A stretch of DNA of 64,000 nt from Streptomyces mangrovisoli (GTDB lineage: Bacteria; Actinomycetota; Actinomycetes; Streptomycetales; Streptomycetaceae): NCBI RefSeq assembly GCF_000974985.2, contig NZ_LAVA02000005.1:62001-126000 (forward strand), read 5' to 3'. Each line of letters starts with the position of its first letter. The first letter of the stretch is position 1. Positions 1 to 7,702 of the stretch are shown piece by piece. Position numbers and translations under genes: made by a program. The notes beneath the pieces are model-generated. The model did not search any database and was not told where the DNA came from. It saw nothing but the letters and a program-made list of their open reading frames with translations.

Positions 1-512
1 TCGCGAAGATCGAGGCGGAGGTCGGCCCGCTGTTCCTGGCGGCCAGCCGCGACGGCCTCGACGGCGACGTCCTGGTCGGCCCCGGCTACGCGGTCACGGG
101 CCACCTGCCGTCGACGCCGTTCACCGACCCGGCGGACCTGTGGTCGGCCCCGCTGAACAAGCTCTACATACAGCATCCGGAGCTCTCGGACGACGAGCTG
201 GCCGAGGCGTCCCGGCAAGCCGCGGGCGGCTTCGTCGAGGTCGCGATGGCGGGCGAGGGGATCGTCGAGCTGCTGCCGCTCGGGCTGTCCAAGGCCACGG
301 GCCTGTCGCTGGCGGCCCGCCGGCTCGGCCTGAAGGCCGCGGACACGATCGCGTTCGGCGACATGCCCAACGACATCCCGATGTTCGCGTGGTCCGCCCA
401 CGGCGTCGCGATGGCCAACGCCCACCAGGAGCTGCACGCGGTGGCGGACGAGGTCACGGCCTCCAACGAGGAGGACGGCATCGCGGTCGTACTGGAGCGT
501 CTGCTGCCCTGA
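1..512 (+). CDS. HAD-superfamily hydrolase (Cof-like), 3' part
   Basis: Only the C-terminal part is present; the reading frame enters from the left edge (first complete codon at position 3) and stops at 512. HAD phosphatases of the Cof type remove phosphate from small sugar or cofactor phosphates in the cytoplasm. The visible part contains the late HAD motif FGDMPND (from about 357), whose acidic residues bind Mg2+, preceded by a Lys (LSKATGL) that is the usual motif-III lysine. The end, NEEDGIAVVLERLLP, closely resembles the end of the second HAD gene at 8829-9698, so the two are probably paralogues. Substrate cannot be told from sequence. It is convergent with the next gene. Confidence 0.9.
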   Translation, partial: AKIEAEVGPLFLAASRDGLDGDVLVGPGYAVTGHLPSTPFTDPADLWSAPLNKLYIQHPELSDDELAEASRQAAGGFVEVAMAGEGIVELLPLGLSKATGLSLAARRLGLKAADTIAFGDMPNDIPMFAWSAHGVAMANAHQELHAVADEVTASNEEDGIAVVLERLLP

Positions 513-859
513 CGTGCGTTCCGGCGCCGTGTCGCTCTGACGTCCGTACCGGAGCCTGTGCCCGCCCCTACCGGGCGGTGCGGTCCCCGGGGGGCGTGTC
601 GGCGGCACCGGGGGTGGGCGGCCCACGCGAGAGCGACGTCGCGTGCTCGAAGCGGCCGCCCCGGGCGTCCCCGTGCGGGGCGGGCTCCATGGAGGAGTGG
701 CGATCACTCCGGAGCCCGCCGGGAACTGCCCTGTCGGAAACCGGGCGCACTGCCGTGCAGGGGCGTTCGCCCGGTTCCTCCCCCAGTCGGTGCCAACACC
801 ACTGTGCCGGTGGGCCGGGGGCGGACGCCATCGAATTACGCGCCCCCGGGCACGGATGC
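513..859. other. Gap between convergent genes with one hairpin
   Basis: About 350 bases between the HAD gene (+) and the small conserved gene (-). The open frames here on both strands have no recognisable protein character and look like GC-rich shadows. The one clear structure is a long hairpin at 679-720, listed separately. Nothing else was recognised. Confidence 0.6.
679..720. terminator. Hairpin, possible bidirectional terminator
   Basis: The outer arms GGCGGGCTCC (679-688) and GGAGCCCGCC (711-720) pair fully. Inside them GGAGTG (694-699) pairs with CACTCC (705-710) around a five-base loop, with a five-base bulge on the left. There is no T-tract, which is common for Streptomyces terminators. 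It lies between convergent genes, so a terminator role for either strand is an inference. Confidence 0.45.
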
Positions 860-1078
860 CTACGTGCGGCGCCACCTGCGCCGCCGCGCCTTGCTGAAGA
901 ACCAGCCCGCGGGCGGCTCGTCCGAACGCCACGGCTGCGGCTCGGGCCGCTCCGCGCGCCAGCGGGCGGCCAGCATCCTGGCCCGGGCGGACGGCTCGGA
1001 GGTCCCGGCGGCCCGTATGAAGTCCTCGTCGAGCACGACGCCGTCCCAGCCGTCGTGGCCCGCAACCTCTTCCGCCAT
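860..1078 (-). CDS. Small conserved actinobacterial protein, function unknown
   Basis: A 72-residue protein beginning MAEEVAGHDGWDGVVLDEDF. I chose the ATG at 1078 because a GAGGAGG ribosome-binding site sits just upstream; an in-frame GTG at 1150 has no such site. The chain has the pattern 'WDGVVLDEDFIRAA..SEPSARARML', then a Pro/Glu-rich stretch, then a strongly basic end (KARRRRWRR). I recall proteins of this shape as conserved hypothetical proteins in Streptomyces, but no function is known to me. There are no membrane segments. It is transcribed away from the ABC operon's far end, with about 140 bases between them. Confidence 0.75.
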   Translation of the reverse strand: MAEEVAGHDGWDGVVLDEDFIRAAGTSEPSARARMLAARWRAERPEPQPWRSDEPPAGWFFSKARRRRWRRT

Positions 1079-1220
1079 CCCCGTTCCTCCTCGGACCGCC
1101 TCGCATCCCCTCGGCCCAGTGTGCCGGGAGGCAGGTGAAACCCCCGTCAAGAAGCCCGCGGCAGCGAAGCGAGCCGGTCTGAAGCCCGCTGGAGCGGAGC
1201 CCGCCGTCGGAGCGGAGCTC

Positions 1221-1943
1221 TCACTCCTCGCCCGCCAGCGTCAGCGACCGCAGCTTCTGGCCCGCGTACCAGGTGGCCCCGACGGTCACCGCCACCAGCA
1301 GCACCGTCGCGGTCGTCAGGCCCACGTCCGAGGTGATCAGGGTCTGGTCGCCGGAGACCTTGTGGGCGACGGCCAGCGACCACTGCTGGACGCTCAGCGT
1401 GCGCGCGCCCGGCACCAGGGAGCCGAACAGCGCCTCCCAGACCAGCGCGTAGACCAGACCGAACACGACGGCGTGCCGGGACACCGTGCCGAGCAGCAGG
1501 AACAGCGCCGCGTACGCGATCGAGGCGACCAGCGCGGCCACCGTGTAGGCGACGGCGACCTGCTGGCCGTTGCCGTTCAGGATCAGCCCGGCGATCAGGG
1601 TCGGCAGGGCGGAGAACACCATCGTCACGGCGATCGCCACGATGAGCTTGGTGAAGATGATCGTCGGCCGCTTCAGCGGCTTGGACAGCAGGTACACCAC
1701 CGAGCCGTCGTCGATCTCCGGACCGATCGCGCCGGTGCCCGCGATGACGCCGATGATCGGCACCATGGTGGCGAGCCCGAGCCCGCCGAGCAGGTCTGCC
1801 GCGGTCTGGTCGTCGGCGCCCGCGAGGCCCCGTACCACCGCCGCGATCACGATCAGCAGCAGCGGCAGCGCGCCCAGGATGAGGGCGCGGCGCCGGCCGA
1901 GCAGGGCCCGGTACGTCAGCCGGGCGACTGTGGGGTCGTACAT
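1221..1943 (-). CDS. ABC-2 type transporter permease
   Basis: A 240-residue integral membrane protein with about six hydrophobic segments (for example residues 20-38, 52-70 and 95-118) and the phrase 'DGSVVYLLSKPLKRPTIIFTKL', typical of ABC-2 permeases of the bacitracin/natural-product export type. It is the last gene of a four-gene minus-strand operon and starts 10 bases after the ATPase gene ends. The ATG at 1943 is preceded by TAGGAGG. It most likely forms the membrane part of the transporter whose ATPase is the gene at 1954-2865. The exported substrate is unknown; lipids, peptides or drugs are all possible. Confidence 0.88.
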   Translation of the reverse strand: MYDPTVARLTYRALLGRRRALILGALPLLLIVIAAVVRGLAGADDQTAADLLGGLGLATMVPIIGVIAGTGAIGPEIDDGSVVYLLSKPLKRPTIIFTKLIVAIAVTMVFSALPTLIAGLILNGNGQQVAVAYTVAALVASIAYAALFLLLGTVSRHAVVFGLVYALVWEALFGSLVPGARTLSVQQWSLAVAHKVSGDQTLITSDVGLTTATVLLVAVTVGATWYAGQKLRSLTLAGEE

Positions 1944-1953
1944 CGTTGGCCTC

Positions 1954-2865
1954 CTACGCCGCGACCAGATACGAGAAGACGGACTCGAGGGACTCGTCGG
2001 ACGGCGAGACCGTGAGCAGCCGGATGCCGTGGTCCCTGGCCACGCGGGGCAGCAGGGTGGTGAACCGGGCGAAGTCGACCGCCTGGACGCGCAGCGCGCC
2101 CTCGGTGTGGTCGACCTCGATGCCGGACGTCGACGGGTCGGCGATCAGCGCGGCCGCCAGGGCGCGGTCGTCGCTGGAGCGCACCAGGTAGCGGTGCGGC
2201 CGGTCGGTCATGAGCCGGCGGATGCGGCGGAAGTCGCCGCTGGCCGCGTGCCGGCCGGCGACGATCACCTCGATGTGCCGGGCGAGCTGCTCGACCTCTT
2301 CGAGGATGTGCGAGGAGAACAGCACGGTGCGGCCCTCGTCGCCCATGCGCCGCAGCAGCTCCATGAGCTGCATGCGCTGGCGCGGGTCCATGCCGTTGAA
2401 GGGCTCGTCGAGCAGCAGCAGCGACGGGTCGTGGACGAGCGCGCTCGCCATCTTCACGCGCTGCCGCATCCCCTTGGAGTAGGTGGAGATCTTCCGGTCC
2501 TGCGCGTACTCCATCTCCACGGTGGCGAGCGCGCGAGCGGCGGCCTTGGGGCCCAGCCCGTGCAACTCGGCGTTGGCGACGACGAATTCGCGTCCGGTGA
2601 GGAAGTCGTACATCGCCTCGCGCTCGGGTACGACGCCGATCTGCCGGTAGATCTCCTCGTTGCGCCACACCGCCTTGCCGTCGAGGGTGACGGTGCCGGT
2701 GGAGGGCGCGAGGAAGCCGCCCATCATGTTGAGGAGGGTGGACTTGCCGGCGCCGTTGGGGCCGAGCAGTCCGGTGACGCCGGGGCCGACGGTCATGGTG
2801 ATGTCGTTGACGGCGACCACGTTGCCGAACCAGCGGGAGACGTGGTCGAGCTGGAGCGTGGTCAC
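1954..2865 (-). CDS. ABC transporter ATP-binding protein
   Basis: A 303-residue ABC ATPase. Visible motifs are Walker A GPNGAGKST (about residue 38), a signature-like YSKGMRQRVKMA (about 135) in place of the usual LSGGQ, Walker B LLLLDEP (about 153) and the switch His region ILEEVEQL. The SxGMxQR signature is normal for the DrrA/BcrA-like export family. Its GTG start (2865) overlaps the stop of the upstream permease gene by four bases, which indicates translational coupling. A C-terminal domain of about 80 residues after the ATPase core is typical of this family. It powers export together with the permease at 1221-1943. Confidence 0.92.
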   Translation of the reverse strand: MTTLQLDHVSRWFGNVVAVNDITMTVGPGVTGLLGPNGAGKSTLLNMMGGFLAPSTGTVTLDGKAVWRNEEIYRQIGVVPEREAMYDFLTGREFVVANAELHGLGPKAAARALATVEMEYAQDRKISTYSKGMRQRVKMASALVHDPSLLLLDEPFNGMDPRQRMQLMELLRRMGDEGRTVLFSSHILEEVEQLARHIEVIVAGRHAASGDFRRIRRLMTDRPHRYLVRSSDDRALAAALIADPSTSGIEVDHTEGALRVQAVDFARFTTLLPRVARDHGIRLLTVSPSDESLESVFSYLVAA

Positions 2866-3785
2866 AGGCCCACCTTCCGGTAGCGGCGGATCAGCAGGCC
2901 GTAGCAGGCCGCGACGAGCCCGAGGACGACCAGGACGTAGACGGCGCCCTGCGCGTGGCTCGGTCCGGCGGCCGCGCCGCCGGGGAAGGCGGAGGTCGCG
3001 CCGAGGAACGCGCTCTGCACCCCGTCGACGAGGGTGACCGGCGAGAACAGGCCGAACCAGGGCACGGTGTGCGTGCTGCCCTGGGCGTCGGCGATCGCCT
3101 GGACGGTGGAGACGGCGCCGTAGGAGATGGTCAGGACGGCGATGACGGCGGCGATGCCGAAGCCGCGGCGCGGGGTGACCGAGGCGATCACCAGGCCGAT
3201 GCCGGCGAACAGCAGCGAGAGCAGGACGACGGACACGAGTCCCTGGCCGAATCCCTTGGTCTGGTCGGTGAAGTCCATCTTCGCCAGCAGCGCGCCGATG
3301 TAGAGCACGAGCAGCGGTGCGGCGGTGAGGACGAGGAGGGCGGACGCCAGCGCGGCGAACTTCGCCTGCACGTAGTCGGCCGCCCGGATCGGCCGCGAGA
3401 AGTACAGCGGCACGGTCTTGAAGCGCAGGTCGCGCGAGACCGACTGGGGCGCCTGCGAGGCGACGTACAGGCTGATGACGGCCTGCATGATGATCGCGTA
3501 GCGCGTGTAGTCGACCGGCAGGTCCTTCGCCTTCGTGGCGACGGCGACGGCCACCATGATGGCGGCGGGCACGCACATCACCGCGAACAGCAGCATGGGC
3601 AGCACCTTCGACTTCAGCGAGCGGCCGAGGCCGTAAGCGCCGCGCAGGGACTGCGAGTAGAGCGACAGACGGGCGTAACTGCGGCCGAGGCGCGGGCCGT
3701 CGTAGCCGCGGTAGCCGATGTCGTGGATGCGGGTCTGGTCGCCCTGGGGTGCCGCGGACGTCCGCATGGGCTGTTCAACCGCCAT
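2862..3785 (-). CDS. ABC-2 type transporter permease
   Basis: A 307-residue membrane protein. The N-terminal cytoplasmic stretch holds 'IHDIGYRGYDGPRLGR', a phrase I associate with actinobacterial ABC-2 permeases of this class. About six transmembrane segments follow, ending in a short basic tail (RRYRKVGL). The ATG at 3785 follows an AAGGAGG site and lies 11 bases inside the upstream ATPase gene; the stop overlaps the next ATPase start. The four genes therefore form one tightly coupled operon. It is most simply the partner of the ATPase at 3775-4800. Substrate unknown. Confidence 0.9.
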   Translation of the reverse strand: MAVEQPMRTSAAPQGDQTRIHDIGYRGYDGPRLGRSYARLSLYSQSLRGAYGLGRSLKSKVLPMLLFAVMCVPAAIMVAVAVATKAKDLPVDYTRYAIIMQAVISLYVASQAPQSVSRDLRFKTVPLYFSRPIRAADYVQAKFAALASALLVLTAAPLLVLYIGALLAKMDFTDQTKGFGQGLVSVVLLSLLFAGIGLVIASVTPRRGFGIAAVIAVLTISYGAVSTVQAIADAQGSTHTVPWFGLFSPVTLVDGVQSAFLGATSAFPGGAAAGPSHAQGAVYVLVVLGLVAACYGLLIRRYRKVGL

Positions 3786-4800
3786 GGCCGGCCGCCTCCT
3801 TCGGGTGATGCGCGTGGTCCGCCGCCGCGTGCTGTGCGTGGCCGGCGGCGGGGGCGTTCGCGTGGTCCGCGCCGTCGTGGAAGACCTCGGAGATGTGGTG
3901 CCTGCGCTGTTCCATGCGGACCAGGCCGAGGCCGAGGTCGGCGACCACGTCGCGCACGACGTCGTACGTCTCCTCGCCCTCCGCGGTGAGCAGCAGGATG
4001 CGCCCGGCGCCGGGCAGGCCGGAGCCGTCGTGGGTGTCGAGCCCGCGCGCGGCCAGCGCCTCACGCACCGCGCGGGTGCCGTCGGGGTGCTCGTCGCTGT
4101 CGGTGACCTCGATCGCCAGGGTGGTCGTGGTCTGCGTGAACTCCCGTGTGGAGCTGGAGCGCAGCAGCTTGCCGCCGTCGACGACGACCACGTGGTCGCA
4201 GGTGCGCTCCAGCTCGCCGAGCAGGTGCGAGGTGACCAGGACGGAGATGCCGAAGTCGGTGTGGATGCGGCGGATCAGGCCGAGCATCTCGTCCCGGCCG
4301 ACCGGGTCGAGGCCGTTGGTCGGCTCGTCGAGGAAGACCAGCTGGGGGTCGTGCACGAGCGCCTGGGCGAGCTTCACGCGCTGCTTCATGCCGGTCGAGT
4401 AGCCGCCGATGGGGCGGTACCGCTCCTCGTAGAGGCCGACATGGCGCAGGGTGTCCGCGGTGCGTTCGCGCGCTGCGGTGGCCGGCAGTCCCGACATCCG
4501 GGCCATGTGCACGACGAACTCGGTGGCCGAGACGTCGGGCGGCAGGCAGTCGTGCTCCGGCATGTAGCCGACCCGCTCGCGGATGGCGGCGCCCTCGGTG
4601 GCCACGTCGAGGCCGAGCACCTCGGCGCGGCCCTCGGAGGCGGGGGAGAGCCCCAGCAGGATCTTGATCAGCGTGGACTTGCCGGCGCCGTTGGCGCCGA
4701 CCAGCCCCGTCACACCGGGTCCCACGTCCACGGAGAGCCGGTCGAGCGCGGTCACCCTCGGGAACCGCTTGCTCAGGCTTTCGGTCACGATCACAGTCAC
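3775..4800 (-). CDS. ABC transporter ATP-binding protein, first gene of operon
   Basis: A 341-residue ABC ATPase with Walker A GANGAGKST (about residue 38), signature STGMKQRVKLAQAL (about 135) and Walker B LVFLDEPTNGLD (about 155), followed by a C-terminal domain and a His/Ala-rich tail (many H, A and D over the last 30 residues). I place the start at the GTG at 4800, just before IVTESLSKRFPRV; the frame stays open to a GTG at 4893 and no upstream ribosome site is strong, so the exact start is uncertain. The His-rich tail is unusual for the family and could bind metal, which is only inference. Confidence 0.88.
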   Translation of the reverse strand: MTVIVTESLSKRFPRVTALDRLSVDVGPGVTGLVGANGAGKSTLIKILLGLSPASEGRAEVLGLDVATEGAAIRERVGYMPEHDCLPPDVSATEFVVHMARMSGLPATAARERTADTLRHVGLYEERYRPIGGYSTGMKQRVKLAQALVHDPQLVFLDEPTNGLDPVGRDEMLGLIRRIHTDFGISVLVTSHLLGELERTCDHVVVVDGGKLLRSSSTREFTQTTTTLAIEVTDSDEHPDGTRAVREALAARGLDTHDGSGLPGAGRILLLTAEGEETYDVVRDVVADLGLGLVRMEQRRHHISEVFHDGADHANAPAAGHAQHAAADHAHHPKEAAGHGG

Positions 4801-5190
4801 GTCCACGACGGTAGTGACGCGGGCCACGCCGGTCGTCAGACCGGAGAGCCGTCTTCGCGTCAGACTCCAGTCGTACGGGTCCTTAGGGGACACCCTGCCT
4901 GAGGGCTACCGGGGCGGGTCCGGCGAGGGGGCGGCGGGGCGGACCGGGGCGGGTCCGGCGAGCGGGCGGCGGGGCGGGTCCGGCGGGCGACGGGGTGGGG
5001 CGGGGCTGGTCGCGCTCGGCCCCGATCCGGCACCGAGGGCCCTGTTGACGAACTCTCTAACAACTGCGAGATTCACCGGTGTCACGTTACGGGCACGTAC
5101 CGCCACCGAAGCGGACGATCCGGTGACGGACCGCAAGTGCCGTACGGAGCAGTCGGGTCGGGCACCAGGGGTGACCGGGGTGGAGGACGA
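4801..5190. other. Divergent promoter region between ABC operon and fusion gene
   Basis: A gap of 390 bases that must hold the promoters for the minus-strand ABC operon and the plus-strand hydrolase-SDR gene. A possible plus-strand promoter is TTGACG (5045-5050) with a weak GAGATT 17 bases downstream. A GC-rich tandem repeat at 4911-4985 is listed separately. No further gene was recognised. Confidence 0.5.
4911..4985. repeat. Three copies of a 15-base G-rich repeat
   Basis: GGGGCGGGTCCGGCG occurs at 4911-4925, 4946-4960 and 4971-4985 in the same orientation, with related G-rich sequence between the copies. The unequal spacing (35 and 25 bases) argues against a simple operator array. The runs of G on one strand could form G-quadruplex structures near the divergent promoters, but that is inference. 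Confidence 0.75.
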
Positions 5191-6810
5191 GTGACGCTGG
5201 CAGGTGCGCGTGAGCGCCGGGTGCGGACCGGCGGGATCGAGCTGTGCGTGGCCGAGCTGGGCGCCCCCGAGCGGCCCACGGTGGTCCTGGTGCACGGCTA
5301 CCCCGACTCCAAGGAGGTGTGGTCCGAGGTCGCGGCCCGGCTGGCGGACCGCTTCCACGTCGTGCTCTACGACGTCCGGGGCCACGGCCGCTCCACGGCG
5401 CCCCGCCCGCTGCGCGGCGGCTTCACCCTGGAGAAGCTGACCGACGACTTCCTGGCGGTGGTCGACGCCGTCAGCCCGGACCGGCCGGTGCACGTGGTGG
5501 GGCACGACTGGGGCTCGGTGCAGTCCTGGGAGTTCGTCACCGTGCGGCGCACCGAGGGTCGCGTCGCCTCCTTCACCTCGCTCTCGGGGCCGTCCCTGGA
5601 CCACTTCGGCCACTGGATCGCCGGCCGGCTCCGCCGCCCGACGCCGCGCCGGGCGGCCCAACTCCTCGGCCAGGGAGCCCGATCCTGGTACGTCTACCTG
5701 CTGCACACCCCGGTCCTGCCCGAACTGGCCTGGCGCGGCCCGCTCGGCAAGCGGTGGCCGGCCCTCCTGGAGCGCTTCGAGAAGGTGCCCGGCGGCGACC
5801 ACCCGGCGCCCTCCCTGCCCACGGACGCGGCCCACGGCGCCTGGCTCTACCGGGACAACGTCCGCGCCCGGCTGCGTCGGCCGCGCCAAGACCCCTACGC
5901 GCACGTGCCCGTTCAGCTGATCACGCCGCTCGGCGACGCCTTCCTCTCGCCGCAGCTCTACGACGAGCTGGAGCGGTGGGCGCCCCGGCTGACCCGTCGC
6001 ACGCTGCCCGCCGGACACTGGACGCCCCGCACCCGCCCCGACCAACTGACTGCCTGGGTGACCGAGTTCGTGACCGCCGTCGAGGGCGGCAGGAGCGAGG
6101 TGACGACCGGCGGCCGCCATGCCGACCGGTTCGGCGGGCAGTTGGTCGTCGTCACCGGGGCGGGCGACGGGGTCGGACGGGCCACCGCACTCGCCTTCGC
6201 GGAGGCGGGCGCGCGCGTGATGGCCGTGGACCGGGACGCCGAGTCGGCCGCCCGCACCGCCGAACTGGCCCGGCTGATGGGCGCGTCGGCGGCTTGGGCG
6301 GAGACGGTCGACGTCTCCGACGAGCGCGCCATGGAGAAGCTCGCGGAGCGCACGGCCGCCGCGCACGGCGTGGTGGACGTGCTGGTGAACACCGCGGGCG
6401 TCGGCCTGTCGGGCTCCTTCCTCGACACCACGGCCGAGGACTGGCGCAGGCTCCTCGACGTCAACCTGTTCGGTGTGATCCACAGTTGCCGTCTCTTCGG
6501 CGGGCAGATGGCCGAGCGCGGGCAGGGCGGTCACATCGTCAACATCGCCGCGACGGCGTCGCACCGGCCGACCAGGGCGTCCCGGGCACTGCCCGCCTAC
6601 ATCACCTCCAAGACAGCGGTGTTGACCCTCAGCGAGTGCCTGCGCGCCGAGCTCGCGGACCGGGGGATCGGCGTGAGCGCGGTCTGCCACGGACCGGACC
6701 GATCCGCCAACTGGGCACCGGAGAAGGTGGCTCAGGCCGTGGTGGAGGCGGTGACGGACAACAAGGGCGTGGTGCGGCGCCGTTGGCCAAAGAGGGTACG
6801 AAATCGGTGA
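5191..6810 (+). CDS. Alpha/beta hydrolase fused to short-chain dehydrogenase
   Basis: A 539-residue two-domain enzyme. The GTG at 5191 follows GGAGGACGA. Residues about 1-290 are an epoxide-hydrolase-like alpha/beta hydrolase: the oxyanion motif HGYPDS and the nucleophile elbow GHDWGS, with Asp as the expected nucleophile. Residues about 315-539 are an SDR: the NAD(P) motif TGAGDGVG, NTAG, and the catalytic YITSK (about residue 470). Such fusions occur in actinobacteria. Odd point: after 'GVSAVCHG' the usual SDR substrate loop is missing and the frame runs almost directly into 'APEKVAQAVVEAV', then ends early with a basic tail. That looks like an internal deletion plus a shortened C-terminus compared with fusions I recall. 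It may have changed activity. Confidence 0.88.
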   Translation: MTLAGARERRVRTGGIELCVAELGAPERPTVVLVHGYPDSKEVWSEVAARLADRFHVVLYDVRGHGRSTAPRPLRGGFTLEKLTDDFLAVVDAVSPDRPVHVVGHDWGSVQSWEFVTVRRTEGRVASFTSLSGPSLDHFGHWIAGRLRRPTPRRAAQLLGQGARSWYVYLLHTPVLPELAWRGPLGKRWPALLERFEKVPGGDHPAPSLPTDAAHGAWLYRDNVRARLRRPRQDPYAHVPVQLITPLGDAFLSPQLYDELERWAPRLTRRTLPAGHWTPRTRPDQLTAWVTEFVTAVEGGRSEVTTGGRHADRFGGQLVVVTGAGDGVGRATALAFAEAGARVMAVDRDAESAARTAELARLMGASAAWAETVDVSDERAMEKLAERTAAAHGVVDVLVNTAGVGLSGSFLDTTAEDWRRLLDVNLFGVIHSCRLFGGQMAERGQGGHIVNIAATASHRPTRASRALPAYITSKTAVLTLSECLRAELADRGIGVSAVCHGPDRSANWAPEKVAQAVVEAVTDNKGVVRRRWPKRVRNR

Positions 6811-6857
6811 TGTTGGGGCTTTGTCAGTCAAGTGGTGATGATCTTAATGATGTTGGG
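6808..6857 (+). repeat. TGATGTTGGG repeated 40 bases apart
   Basis: TGATGTTGGG occurs at 6808-6817 (its TGA is the stop codon of the fusion gene) and again at 6848-6857. This suggests a small local duplication, or a pair of sites four helical turns apart. No factor is known to me for it. Confidence 0.5.
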
Positions 6858-6881
6858 CAAATGGCTTCGAACGGAGGGTAG

Positions 6882-6935
6882 TTGTCCACAGGTTCGCCAA
6901 TTAGCCTGTGGATAACACCACTTGGTTGTGGATCA
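6882..6935. promoter_or_regulatory. Cluster of three DnaA-box-like sites upstream of kptA
   Basis: TTGTCCACA at 6882-6890 matches the preferred Streptomyces DnaA box. TGTGGATAA at 6907-6915 is the reverse complement of TTATCCACA, the classic DnaA box. TGTGGATCA at 6927-6935 (TGATCCACA reversed) differs by one base. The three lie within 54 bases in an unusually AT-rich gap. This is not oriC, which lies between dnaA and dnaN. A role in DnaA titration or in control of kptA is inference. Confidence 0.6.
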
Positions 6936-6991
6936 AACCTCCGGCACAAAATCACATGCGTGATTCACGTCTCGACCGGCACGCTGGTGGG

Positions 6992-7624
6992 ATGAACGAA
7001 GGACACGACAGCACGAGCGATACGAAGGACAGCTCGCGCGATCATGCGAAGAAGGATCGTCGGACAGACGCGGCCGACGACGAGCGGCGCACCGTGAAGG
7101 TGTCCAAGTACCTCTCCAAGCACCTGCGCCACCAGCCCGAGCGCATCGGGCTCACCCTCGACCCGGCCGGCTGGGTCGAGATCGACACCCTGCTCGCCGC
7201 GACCGCCGCGCACGGCTTCCGCATCACGCGTGCCGAGCTGGACCACGTGGTCGCGGCCAACGACAAGCAGCGGTTCGCCGTCGACGGCACCCGCATCCGC
7301 GCCAGCCAGGGACACAGCGTGGAGGTCGACCTCGGGCTGCCCGCCGCGGTCCCTCCGCCGTACCTGTACCACGGGACCGTGGCCCGCAATCTGGACGCCA
7401 TCCGCGCCGAGGGGCTGCGGCCCATGAACCGCCACGACGTGCATCTCTCGGCCGACCGCGAGACCGCGACCCGGGTCGGGTCCCGCCGCGGACGCCCCGT
7501 CGTGCTCGCCGTCGACGCCGGCGCCATGCACCGGGACGGCCATGTCTTCCAGGTCAGCGCCAACGGCGTCTGGCTCACCCCATCGGTGCCGACGCGCTAT
7601 CTGCGGTTCCCTGCGGGGCACTGA
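6992..7624 (+). CDS. kptA: RNA 2'-phosphotransferase (Tpt1/KptA family)
   Basis: A 210-residue cytoplasmic enzyme. Family members move a 2'-phosphate from RNA to NAD+, making ADP-ribose 1'',2''-cyclic phosphate; in fungi this finishes tRNA splicing. Motifs seen are SKYLSKHLRHQPERIGL near residue 40 (Arg/His of the family), the middle motif YHGT, then DVHLS and GHVFQVSANGVWLT. A charged tail of about 38 residues, rich in Asp/Lys/Arg, precedes the core. The ATG at 6992 was chosen over an in-frame upstream GTG at 6908 because the core needs nothing further upstream. No RNA ligase or splicing gene is near, so its bacterial job is unknown, as for most bacterial KptA. The promoter region carries DnaA-like boxes. 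Confidence 0.93.
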   Translation: MNEGHDSTSDTKDSSRDHAKKDRRTDAADDERRTVKVSKYLSKHLRHQPERIGLTLDPAGWVEIDTLLAATAAHGFRITRAELDHVVAANDKQRFAVDGTRIRASQGHSVEVDLGLPAAVPPPYLYHGTVARNLDAIRAEGLRPMNRHDVHLSADRETATRVGSRRGRPVVLAVDAGAMHRDGHVFQVSANGVWLTPSVPTRYLRFPAGH

Positions 7625-7702
7625 GCGGGGGGTGTCCGCCGGAGCCGGGGCCGCACCGGCGCGGGCCTGCTGCCTGCCTGGCAGGGCATTAGTCTCGGAC
7701 GC

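Noticed and set aside
560..860. Extra small genes between the HAD gene and the small conserved gene
   Set aside because: Open frames there lack ribosome sites and protein character.
6882..6935. Main replication origin
   Set aside because: Only three DnaA-type boxes and no dnaA/dnaN neighbours; Streptomyces oriC has many more boxes and lies beyond the right edge.
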